Of a stretch of 64,000 bases of DNA, positions 24,268 to 35,400 are shown piece after piece. Source of the DNA: Acestrorhynchus altus. Its lineage: Eukaryota; Chordata; Actinopteri; Characiformes; Acestrorhynchidae. The position numbers and the translations under genes were made by a program. Under the pieces are notes generated by a model, which saw only the letters and a program-made list of their open reading frames with translations, did not search any database and was not told the origin of the DNA. The stretch is from NCBI GenBank assembly GCA_034509495.1, contig CM067511.1, forward strand, positions 24,751,200-24,815,199, given 5' to 3'. Within the stretch, counting starts at the first letter, position 1; every line of letters begins with the position of its first letter.

Positions 24268-24974
24268 TGTGTTGAAAGCAGAAGAAACCAGGCACTGCTC
24301 ATCACCTAGCCAATACCATTCCTAGAGTGAAGCATGGTGGTGGCAGTGTCATGCTGTCGGGATGTTTCTCTGCAGCAGAACTGAGACTAGTCAAGGTCGA
24401 GGGAAAGATAAGACAACCTGCTCCAGAGTGCTCTGGACTGCAGACTTGGATGGAGGTTTATCTTCCAACAGGACAACGACCCTAAGCACACAGCCAAGAT
24501 AACAAAGGAGTGGCTTTGGGACAACTCTGTGAATGTCCTTGAGTGGCCCAGTCAGAGACTTGAACCAGATTGGAAATCTCTGGAGAAATCTAAAAATGTC
24601 TGTGCATCTACTCTCCCGATCCAACTGATGGAGCTTGAGAGGTTCTGCAATGAAGAATGGGAAAAACATCCCAAAAACTGCTCTGCCAAGCTTGTAGCAT
24701 CATACTTAAAAAAGACTTGAGGCTATAATTGCTGCCATAGTTGCTTCAACAAAGAATTGAGCAGGCTGGGAATACTTATGTATGTTATATTTTTGTGTTT
24801 TATTTTGGTTTATAAATTTGCAATGATGTCAAACATCTCCCACTTTGTCATTGTGAAGTATTATGTGCAGAATTTCAAGGGGAAAAATGAATTGAATCAA
24901 TTTTGAAATAAGGCTGTGACATAACCAAATGTCCAAAAAGTGAAGAGCTGTGAATATTTTCCGGATGCACTGTA
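24268..24974 (+). mobile_element. Truncated Tc1-like transposon
   Basis: The 3' two thirds of a common fish Tc1 element. The transposase remnant reads AAGCATGGTGGTGGCAGTGT and CAACAGGACAACGACCCTAA (the QDNDPKH region), with frameshifts and stops. The right end GAATATTTTCCGGATGCACT GTA is the standard terminus, ending at 24974. The left part is missing. Confidence 0.85.
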
Positions 24975-25088
24975 CAACATGTTACTGTTGGACCTACATA
25001 CAACAGGATCTGTGGCTGCCTCCATGATGTCCACTGCCACTGCCAGGTGTGGCAGCTGGCAGTGTTTTGGCCATTCTACAGTCTATTG

Positions 25089-26023
25089 GTAAGTCAAGAT
25101 CAATCATTTTTTCTTATAAATTATGGTTAATTGTAAACAACTCTTTAACTGATTTCTTGAAGAGTCTTAACCCTTTGAGCGCTCACAATATACATTTGTG
25201 TGTCTTTGTGTGTTTTTGTCATGGCCTCTTTTTTTAGTAATAACACAGTAATTACATGAGAGTCACATGGCATATGATGATATCTTTATAGAAGGCCTTT
25301 GGATTCTTAAATATGTAATTACTTTATGTGTATATACTATCAGAAGTTTAATATCTTGATGAAAGTGATGAAGTGTTTATCAAAAATTGTCAAACAATTT
25401 TTTATTAGTTATTTTTGAATGTTTTTGAATCTTCAAATTCATGATTTAGGGCTAGATGTCTGAAGAAAAAAGTTGCAGATTGGTGTGTATAAGCTGAAAA
25501 TCAAAAAATATATATGACATTGTGTAATATGGCTTATTACTGTGAAAAAATGTATTCAGAAATTCAGGCGGTTTTAATTTTTTGGAAGATTTTGCCTCTT
25601 CGATCCATGCCAATCTCTAAAACTGCTTGTCACAGAAGCCCAAAACTTGAAATTATTTGTTCAGGGCCAACTTGACCAACATCTCAGGTAATAAAAATTG
25701 CTTTATTGGATTTTGAAAACAGGAGCTTCTAAAAAACAGTAAAATTTTATAAAAATATGATAATCCACAATTAATTACTCAGAGATGCTTCACTATACAA
25801 CTGTAGGAAAGAGTAGGTTCTGCATTTTCTAACCGTGTGTGATTGTGTCTGACTTATAAAGCTGAGAGCACAAGGTGTGACTCAGGCCTCACAGTGAGGG
25901 CTATGGGCCCAAGTGGTTAAAGGATGACTGTCAGCATATGTGTTCAAAACTAAAATATGCAAAAGACATTAGTCAGGATGTTTGAAGCAGGTTTATGTAA
26001 CAGCTTTCTGAGATGTAGTTTTA
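25089..26023. other. Pseudogene intron-3 region
   Basis: Non-coding, no recognisable element; the stretch between the exon 3 relic and the duplicated intron segment. Confidence 0.6.
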
Positions 26024-26166
26024 GGTACCATTCACCAACACTATGAATTCTAAATACTTTCTCTAGGAGTGGCAATTTTCATATGTGATTTTCTTTTGCT
26101 CTTAATGCAGATAATATTAGACATAATTCACCTTTAATTTTGAAGTATCCAGTAAAGAGTTTGACA
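26024..26166 (+). repeat. Duplicated intron segment, copy A
   Basis: GGTACC...TTCACCA...GAATTCTAAATACTTTCTC and following bases match 27255-27395 at about 85-90% by eye. This segment marks the 3' part of the tandem duplication. Confidence 0.85.
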
Positions 26167-26168
26167 GT

Positions 26169-26257
26169 TATATATACATAGCCTGTTGGGGGCAGTAGGT
26201 TGATTTCAGTTTCGTTTCTGTGGAAGAGCTCTGCCCCTTCACTGCTCCACATAAAAA
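26169..26257 (+). promoter_or_regulatory. Promoter of the intact ISG12-like gene with ISRE-like motif
   Basis: An ISRE-like CAGTTTCGTTTCT lies at 26207-26219, an upstream TATATATA-like stretch at about 26170-26176, and a downstream CATAAAAAG at about 26249-26257 that could serve as a TATA box. Retention of the ISRE-like motif in both copies supports interferon control. Which TATA-like sequence is used cannot be told here. Confidence 0.6.
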
Positions 26258-26290
26258 GAGCTGGATGAATGCACTGACATCACTCAGACC

Positions 26291-27588
26291 ATGGGTTTGT
26301 GTAAGTAAAGATCATCATGACTTTTTCTGTACAACATATTTGATTAATGTTTATGTGAAATATTTTGAGTGCATTAACATTGTTTATGCCTTTATCTTGA
26401 CCAGTGACTTTAGTTGTTGCAACTGGAGCAGGAGCAGGTGGGTTATTTTTCTTTTATTTGGCAGAACCAACAGTATCCATGTTATCTGCTGATCTAATTT
26501 AGATGGAAGTAGGGACTGGAAACCACTACTTTAGAAAATGACTTTAAATGACTTTAAATATGTCTAAATATGATACTTGAATTGTTTATTAGAAACGTAT
26601 TTGGCTTTGGTACGGAAACTGCATTCTTATGATGGTGTGACTGATTTGTCTTCCAGTTGGATCTGTTGCCTTGGCTCCAGCTCTCATAGCTGCAGCAGGC
26701 TTCACTGCCACTGGTATCGCAGCAGGTTCTATGGCGGCCAGCATGATGTCCACCGCTGCTGTGGCTAATGGTGGAGGTGTGGCAGCTGGCAGTCTTGTGG
26801 CTCTTCTACAGTCTGTTGGTAAGAGACCAAGATGACATTTCAGATTCAGCTTTATTGTGATTCCCACCATGTGAAGTGATAGAACAAAATACAGTTGCTG
26901 AGGCTCAGTGTACAGCATGAATTAAAATATGTAAATTTAGGTAAATAAGGAAATAAAAAGAAATAAACAAATATAGCTAAATTAAGTTAAATAAATATCT
27001 AAATAAAAGTATTGCACAATGTACTGTGGCAGCAACAGCTTAAGTTGAAGATGAGTTGTAAGGTGTGGTAGTGCTAAGGTAGCAGAATTAATAGGATAAT
27101 TCATTTTTGTAACTTACGGTTAATTGTAGACAAGTATTAAATTATGATTTCTTTACAGTGATCCTGACTTGCAATGTCTGCAGTGCAATTGCTATTTTAT
27201 TTACTCTCCAAAAATAAATAGATCTACATGTGTTGAAAATGATTAATGATGTCTGGTACCAATTCACCACCACTGTGAATTCTAAATACTTTCTCTAGGA
27301 GTGGCAAACTTCATGTGTGATTTGTTTTACTCTTAATGCAGATAATATACAGAAATCACCTTTAATTTTAAAGTATCCAGTAAAGAGTTCAACATTATCC
27401 AAGGATGTTCAGATGACTCTGGATTTTAATTTTTAGAGTAGTGGCTGTAGGATGGTAAATAAAGACATTTCCAATGTTTATGCTGTTCAGGTGCAGCCGG
27501 CTTGTCTGCAAGTGCAGCAACAGCAGTGGCATCTACAGGAGCTGCTGTTGGTGGAGCCATCGGTGGAGCTATTGGATTGTTGGTGTAA
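26291..27588 (+). CDS. ISG12/IFI27-like interferon-inducible protein
   Basis: Member of the IFI6/IFI27 (ISG12) family: small, very hydrophobic, interferon-induced proteins of mitochondrial or other internal membranes. Four exons, 26291-26300, 26405-26437, 26657-26818 and 27491-27588, all GT-AG, encode 100 aa. The protein starts MGLLTLVVATGAGAVGSVAL. It continues with the family core AAAGFTATGIAAGSMAASMM then STAAVANGGGVAAGSLVALL QSVGAAGLSA, and ends in a glycine/alanine tail (GAAVGGAIGGAIGLLV). Nearly all residues are Gly, Ala, Val, Leu, Ser or Thr, giving two to three membrane-type helices. The coding part of exon 1 is only ten bases. The 3' UTR probably contains another intron, with an acceptor before 27720. 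It is the intact member of a tandem pair. Confidence 0.9.
26819..27490. other. Intron 3 of the ISG12-like gene
   Basis: Contains a short dispersed repeat (TTCAGCTTTATTGTGATTCC, from about 26843) that resembles the 3' end of another non-LTR element, and the duplicated segment at 27255-27395. Confidence 0.6.
27255..27395 (+). repeat. Duplicated intron segment, copy B
   Basis: Partner of 26024-26166, placed in intron 3 of the intact ISG12-like gene about 100 bp before exon 4. Confidence 0.85.
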
Positions 27589-27832
27589 CATCTTCACCCT
27601 GAAATAAGCACTATTTGTAAGAAAACCTTTATGTTACATTCTGAAGTCATGGATTTTCTGTTATTTTAATCCTGTTTTAATTTTAATCTCCCATAACTAC
27701 TTTATTTTCTATCTACAGAAACATGCTTGGAGGACAATGTGGAAGAAATTACTAATTTTAACCATGAAATACTTTACTAAAGTAAAATTGCAGTTACATA
27801 CATGAAGGAAAAGTACTGTGTTTTACCTGAAA

Positions 27833-27838
27833 AATAAA
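27833..27838 (+). promoter_or_regulatory. Polyadenylation signal of the ISG12-like gene
   Basis: AATAAA about 245 bp after the stop codon. Confidence 0.6.
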
Positions 27839-27971
27839 ATGTGCAAACCTATAAAATTAATTAGAATTTGTCTTTTTTTCACTTTCAGTACATTTGTGTT
27901 CTGATACACAAGAAATGTTTAAAAACTGGTGATTTAGAGAGTTCAGTTTTATAAAGGAAAGTGTGTACAAA

Positions 27972-28392
27972 AGCACTACTCAAAAGAGTTCTGAAGGCAG
28001 CTCTGTGAGACAGAACAAACACTATTGGTTCAGAGAATATCTGATTAAAATAACCAGTATGCAGAGTTTTAGATGCATGTATCTGTTTCTCAGAAATTAA
28101 TATGTGTCTAATTAAATTATTGTAATATGGTGTTGATCTCAGATATCTGCCTGACTAGCTGGCTTCTAAGGCACCATTCCATTGCTTTTATGGAATCTTT
28201 ACTGCTCGCCATTTCAGTAACTGGCACCCAAACCTAGGAGGTGCACATGAACTTGTCGCATTAACACATCTGTGCTCTGTGCTGGCATATGTGAAAAGCT
28301 GCCTTTCTGAGAAATCAGCACAGTATAAAAATAATTTGCATTTGTTCTGCCTCACAGGCAGAGCTGCCTTCAGAACCCCTTTGAGTTCTGAC
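27972..28392. repeat. Inverted-repeat element (possible MITE)
   Basis: GTTCTGAAGGCAGCTCTG followed by TGAG.CAGAACAAA at about 27988-28020 is found in inverted orientation at about 28342-28377, with weaker similarity extending outward. The two arms are about 40 bp and the spacing about 320 bp. The layout suggests a non-autonomous DNA transposon, but no family was recognised. Confidence 0.6.
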
Positions 28393-29136
28393 TTTGCTCA
28401 TGAGTGTAAAGAAATTGGAGTTTTAAATCAAACTACTCTAAATGGCTTGTTTACCCCTCAATCTCAATACCCCAATACCCAATACCCAATGATGCAGATA
28501 TTTTCAGAATTTTCTAATTGAATGTTAATTTGAAATGGTATAAAATACATTAGAATATAAAAGCATACTACTATTATAAACTGTTCAGAATGGGAAGGAT
28601 TTGAAATACATACATATAACGCATTGTTATCCAAATCGTTCTTGTCAGAAATGTTAATGGAATATAAAGTAATGGAACAGTGTTATTATTCATTTAATTA
28701 AATGGATAGATGGTGTTTGAGTTGTAGAAAACAATGATGACTGAACAGTGAGAGTCTAAACTGGACATAAGTTGCCCGGTTTCATTTTTACATTTGGGAG
28801 GTGGGGTGAGGGGGATCCCAATAAGGGTGAAGAGAAAAATTCCAGTAGATCCCAAAATGAGATATTAAATGAATTAATTAAATCAAATTTTGCCAATCAG
28901 TCCAATCTATAAATGTATCTGATGTTAATTAGCTTAGTAAGTAATTGTAATGTTACACAGCATGAACAATACAAAAACATGATATCAGGCTTGGTCCATT
29001 TTATTCTCACAATTGTTTATAATATCGGTTGTTCATTTTCTAAAATAAAAGTCACTTTGTTTTAAATGTGAGTAGATAAAAAAAACAACAACTGGAGCCT
29101 GTTATATATAATGTAATATATGAATATATATATATA

Positions 29137-29194
<58 letters not shown>

Positions 29195-29640
29195 TATATA
29201 TATATATATATATGAATATATATATATATATATTCGTAAAGGCTGCTTGCTGCTTTTACTTAACAGAGAATATTTATGTGTCCATGGTTCCCAGTAGCGC
29301 CCCCTGGTGATCCTCACATTACACACTCCACTGGAGGTCACGAGGTAAACTGTCATGGCTGCCTCCTGTCAGACAGCATGTAAAGCAGAACGACACACAT
29401 AAATTACCTATAAAGTGTCTTTACTTTCGTCAGGAAAGGCAGGGGAGTATAAGCGCCTTTCTGATACTGTTGGAGAAAAGAAGAGCATCGTGGAGGCGCA
29501 CAGTGGTTAGGAACACGGGCTGATGTCCGTCTGTCTGTCCTTCCAGTCTTCCTAAATAAGCTAGGTTATAAATATATGACACTTCTGTTCTCACAGACAA
29601 TACATAAAACAACAACTCTGTAACAATTCATTCACGATAA
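28393..29640. other. Spacer between the ISG12-like gene and RCC1L
   Basis: AT-rich DNA with an (AT)n array at 29105-29233. No gene seen. Confidence 0.6.
29105..29233. repeat. (AT)n array
   Basis: Nearly pure AT dinucleotides with a few GAATATAT interruptions. Confidence 0.95.
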
Positions 29641-29649
29641 ATACTTCTG

Positions 29650-29832
29650 AAGCGCAAAGATTATATTTTGGACTTGTTGCGTTGAACATGCACCATTTAC
29701 AGTCCATGTTTATTTACGTATACTCATACCAGGTGTATTACATCCACGTTCTCTCATCTAAGCTATTCTTCAAACGTCGTCCAGCTCATCAGCTGATCAT
29801 CATGCCTTTGACGAGCACCGCCTCACCGCAGG
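29650..29832 (+). other. Candidate RCC1L 5' exon
   Basis: A locally CpG-richer stretch ending in CTCACCGCAG|GTGGGAG, a good donor site. The next coding exon begins after a TTGTCTTGCAG acceptor at 32429, so an upstream exon must exist. The segment contains an ATG at 29800 that would be in frame with RCC1L after splicing (MPLTSTASPQ then LYHT before the usual start). It may be 5' UTR or an N-terminal extension. Confidence 0.35.
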
Positions 29833-30319
29833 TGGGAGAGGAAGGTTTAGAAGTTGGTAATTCTGCACAATTTGGTGATACTTTATTTTTCTTTAATTCA
29901 ATTCTTAGCAGCGAATCACCAGTGTGAAGTTAATATGCATCATCATTGCCGCTTTTCACTTTTGACTGTGTGAATTGTACAGTTCTTTGCGTTGTTCATG
30001 ATGAGTGCATCAATAGGAATGCTTCAGATTGATCTGGAATCCATAGTTTTTATTTTGACTTTAGTTGGAAGAAGGTTTAGGAAGACTTTTTCAATCAAGA
30101 TTTTATTCTGAGTCTTGTTGGAGCCTTTGGAGCCATTCTCCATGAAATTAGAAACCGTGTGTGTTGTGTGTGTGCACTGACAATCCCAAAAGTTATGATA
30201 TTTGGCTTGAGGAAATTTATGGAAACAAAGTTCATGCTACAGTGATATCACGAAAGTGGTACGCAGAAGCACGTAGTGATAATTTCATATCAAACAACAG
30301 TGTTGGTTATACCCCCAAC

Positions 30320-31189
30320 ATAAAGTGTCAGTCTCAGTAACTTGTCATGAGCCCTTGAGCATCAGTTACAGCTTGACAGCGATGTCTCATGCTGTTCCCA
30401 AGTCGACTTATTGTCTGCTGAGACGTGGCATCCCTCTGTTCATGAAGGGTGACCCTCAGGTCATTGAGGTTCTGGGGTACAGCGTTATGAGCCTCTACAT
30501 GGTGACTCAGCTGATCCCATAGGTTTTCTGTGGATTCAGGTCTGGAGAAACAGGCCCTCCATCTGCATTACTCCAGTCTCCAGCAGCTGTTCCCTAATGA
30601 CGTGACGTTGATAAGCTGCAGACTGCTTAGGCTGGTGTTGTTCATACATAGGCACAATGACTGGAATAATAATGTTATTCAATAGTTTGGGCTTGTTACT
30701 GTACCATTCACATCTGCCATGCTGTAGGGCAGTTCTGTATTTATCAGACACGCTCACACTGTAACACCTCCACTAGTTGGGCTCATCTGTATTGCAACTT
30801 TTCACCTGAATCATAGCACAGTCCTGACATGTGTGCCTCTTGCCTCTTAAATATGTCTGGATTTGTGTGACATTCATCATCTGTTTCAGGGCACCGTTCA
30901 CACCACAGTCATCAGTGTGGGATGAGGCCAATGGATGTTCGCTTCTATGCCTTTTTGTGACTCTTGCAACCTGCTGATGACTCTCTGTGACACTCTTAAG
31001 CTCAGTGGCCTCAGTTCTGTTTGATGAGGAGGACTGTTGAAATACTAGTTGTAATTGAACCAGGAAATGTATCGTTAATTGCATGATCAAACACCTGCTG
31101 TAAATTTTGCCGTTAAGCCCTTTGTTAGAGAACAGCAAGTTGTGCAAAATGACAGAAAAACATTGAACTGTTGGTTTATGTGCATTCAA
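30320..31189 (-). mobile_element. Tc1/mariner-like transposon remnant
   Basis: On the minus strand, 30545-30325 translates to ENLWDQLSHHVEAHNAVPQN followed by LNDLRVTLHE and a QQTISRL...RHRCQAV tail ending in stop. This is the C terminus of a Tc1-type transposase around the catalytic Glu. Frames at 30773-31189 carry the N-terminal part (VTESHQQVARVTKRHRSEHP). The two parts are out of frame and the middle is decayed. It lies in the presumed RCC1L 5' intron. Confidence 0.75.
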
Positions 31190-31307
31190 ATTTAGATATC
31201 ACGTTGTTTGTTTGTAAAGGTCTGCGCATTTTTAGGTTCTTCCTGAAAATTCACCCAGCTAAAAATCCCTAACTTTCTGTGATGTGTGTATCTGTATATT
31301 ATATCTG

Positions 31308-31955
<648 letters not shown>

Positions 31956-32441
31956 CTTAAATAATACTGGAAGAAAGCTCAACAGTAAAGTCTAGCATTC
32001 CAGACCCACACCCCGCCAAGTTCACTTCCTGAGTTTTCACAGAATTTTACTCACAACCTTCAGCATATACACAAAACAGTCTAAATCTCTTCCCCATGCC
32101 ACACCTTCAATTGCACACTCCCTTACCCCACCCCCCTCAGCCCTTATCCACAACCACTGACTAGCTCTTTCAGCTACTTCTGACAATTCCTTCATAACTT
32201 TCATAACTGTCCTCAGTACATGGCCTCTGACCTCAAATTCACCCAGTAATGCTTTATTATATTCAGTTGAAATAAATCTGAAAACTAAGAACATGTGTGT
32301 GTCTGTGTGTGTTTTTATTTTCAGATTTATTTCAGCTGAATATAATAAATGCTGTAAACCATGTGGTTACATTTTGTTTTATTGTAGTGAGTATGTTTTA
32401 ACCCCATACTTTTATGTATTGTCTTGCAGCTGTATCATACA

Positions 32442-35400
32442 ATGGCATTAAGCTGCATTCGTGTCTGTGGACCGTGCAGATTTTTCCAGGGCAACCGTGG
32501 ATTTGCCACAGCACGTAACATTACCCCAAAGAGGAGAGAGCCAACAGATGACAGGCCTGTCTTCCAGTATGTAGGTGAACACAGAAAGCCCAGGGACAAG
32601 GTGTTTGTGTGGGGCTTTAGCTACACAGGAGCACTTGGAATTCCCAGCTTTGTGGTTCCTGACAGTGGCAGGAAAAAGCCCAGAAAATACCAGCTCTCTC
32701 CTTACCGCCTGGACACAGAGCAGAAGGTAGTTTTTTGGTCTTAAACTGTTAGAAATGTAAACACAATAAAACTATAGTGTTGCTGATACTGAATCTTTTG
32801 TATATGGACAGTGAAACTTTTATTAACAAGGCTGGTTCAAATGTTTGTTGAAACCTGCTCATGCTGAAATAAAGGTATTCATAGGAAGCCCCCAATTGCC
32901 ACAGTAACAAACTTTGTTTCTGGGAAAGCTTTGCACTAAATTGCTGGCAGGATTTGATTGCATTCAGCCATAAGAGCATTACTTAGGTCAGGTGCTATGT
33001 TTGTTCTAGCACTGCAGCTCATCCCATTAAGTATTTTTGTGTGAAAAAGCAAGCATGCCAACCCTTACTTTCTGTTACTGCTGTGACCCCCTTTAGCCGG
33101 TTGTTTCTGGTAACTGTTGATCAGTCTTGACCCACAAATTGGACCATTCCTCCTTTAAAAATGTTATACTCCTTAGGAAACTGACTGGTCATAAATTTCC
33201 TCCACTTGTGTTTTATCTGCCTCACAGTGGATTTGTGGATGGAATTTGTCATTAAAATGAGAAAAATCCAGTGTTACATATCTGAGTGGCAAAAAAAATA
33301 TGAATATTTACTTTCAGTATCCGGTATGACCTCCATGTGCAGCAAAAACAGCAACTAAACATTTCTGGTAACTGTTGATTAGTTGTGCACTAATTGTATC
33401 CCATTGCTCCAGACAAAAGAGCTTCTGCTCTGTTGCGTTTGTGAAATCCCTCCCATGAACTGCTTACTTCAGGTCCTTGCACAGTATTTATATTGGAGTA
33501 TGGTCAGGACTTTGACTTGGCCATTCCAGTACATTATTTTTTTTCTTCTTTAACTTTAATTCTTTGGTAGAACAACTTGTATGCTTAGGGTCGTTGTCTT
33601 GTCACTGACCCACATTTTCTTGAGATTCAGTTCAAAGACAGATGTCCTGACATTGTCTTTTAGTATTGGTTGGTATAAGTCAGAATTCTTTTTTCTATCA
33701 ATGATGGCAAGCCATGCTGGCTCAGATGCAGTAAAAAAGCCTGAAACCATATTACTACCATCACTGTGTTTCACAGAGAGAATATGATTTTGATGCTGGA
33801 ATGCAGTTAAAATAAAAATTTGGTCTCATCCATCCACAAAACATGTTCAGATAGCCGTCTGATTGTCCATATGATGTTTAACAAACTGGAAGCTGACAGT
33901 AATTTTTAGAAAGCAGCAGTTTTCTCCTTGCAACCCTGCAGTACACACCATTGTTGTTTACTGTGTAATGTTTCAGAAATCCTCATATTAGCTGCATGAT
34001 AGTAAAATAGTTAGGGCAGGAAAGTTACTGCAATTCTGAAAAGGGGCATAGTAAAGGCGTACTGCTATGGAACTAATAGCATGGATCTGACTGTGAGGTG
34101 GCTGAGCGTGCTGCCACAGTCGGTCTCGCTTTTTAAAAAAATGCTTTACACATTTTATAAGAGCATTTTAATACATGTACCTGCAGCTATAAAAGTGATT
34201 TTTTTTGTTGGGATTTTTTGTTAGATCTCTTCCGCAGCCTGTGGGTATGGCTTCACACTTCTTGCATCTAATACCAGAGACATCACCAAAGTGTGGGGCA
34301 TGGGCCTCAACAAGGACTCACAGCTGGGCTTTCAGCGCACACAACACGATCGCAGTAAGAGGCTGTTTAAAATGCAGTATCTGTTGACAGACATTTCTTT
34401 GTAGACTTAATTGTGTGTTTAGGAATGTTGTCTTGCTGCATGACCCATTTACATCTCCATGCTCAACGGGTTGGTGTGAGATTGTTCTGTTAGTATGCAA
34501 TGTTTGGTATTCATTTACATTTACATTTATGGCATTTAGCAGACGGCCTTATCCAGAGCAACTTACAAAAGTGCTTTGCTGTTCACTATTGATCTACTGT
34601 ATTCACTAGAGATGGAAGGATTGATCGATTATGTATCAGTATCAGCATCAGCCAATTTTCAGCCAAAATATGCAGTAATAATTTAGCTGATGCACTTTGA
34701 TCCATATTTTGCTAGTTGTCGCAGCTCTTCATGAAATCCTCATTTCGTTTGCAGATCTGATTTACATATTTGTAGAATGTGTAAAACTGACGTGCCTTGT
34801 GGGGAATCTAAATAAAGATTCTATACGCCACTAACTATATACTCTCAGCCCAATCAACAGAGATGAGAAACAGCACTAATGGCACTGTGAGCTATGCCAC
34901 ACAGTCTGGGAATTCACAGGCTCTTGCAGCTCATGCTTGGAGTTCAACAAACTTTTAAATATGTTTGATTCCAAAAAGCAAAGTACATTTCTTGACAGAC
35001 AATGTACATGACATTCTTTAAATAGGTTTCTGGATTATTACACATTTTGTTTTGTGTCATTCTGTCTTTTCACACTGATGAAGGAAAATGTCAAGGAGAG
35101 TTCACAGTCCAAAGCACAGAACTAGATCTAGGCCAGAGAAAAGCGGGCAATGATAGAAAGCAACCAAAAGCTATAGACTCCTCTTGTTTCAATAAAATCC
35201 CAGTTCCCAGTTACACACCCAGTTCATCTCAGCAAAAACTCTTCAGTTAGTTCATTAGTCGGATCAGCTGTGTTAGAATTAGGGAAACCCTGAAACCCGT
35301 GGGGCAGTGGTACTCCAGGATCAGAATTAAGATAAAAGTAATAAAAGGATTTTATTTAGAATACTGTAAAAGTCTTTGGGGCTCTGGGGTTCAGTTCTAC

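Larger units (their letters stand above)
23939..26166 (+). pseudogene. ISG12/IFI27-like pseudogene interrupted by a Tc1 element
   Basis: A tandem duplicate of the intact gene that follows. Homology starts at the ISRE-like motif and continues through TGGAAGAGCTCTGCC. It covers an exon 1 relic with the ATG changed to ATC (24026-24028), an exon 2 relic with GGAGCTGGAGCATCTGGG (from 24105), and an exon 3 relic at 24987-25088 that shares ATGATGTCCAC and GGTGTGGCAGCTGGCAGT and ends at a GTAAGT donor. Homology ends in intron-3-like sequence at 26024-26166. Exon 3 is about 60 bp shorter than in the intact copy, and its acceptor is replaced by the end of a Tc1 element 12 bp upstream. No exon 4 equivalent exists: the intron homology runs into the promoter of the next copy. 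It cannot encode the normal protein. Confidence 0.8.

Noticed and set aside
28279..28521. 80-residue frame
   Set aside because: It crosses one arm of the inverted-repeat element; no gene signal.
30773..31189. 138-residue minus-strand frame considered as a gene
   Set aside because: The sequence fits the N-terminal part of a decayed Tc1/mariner transposase.
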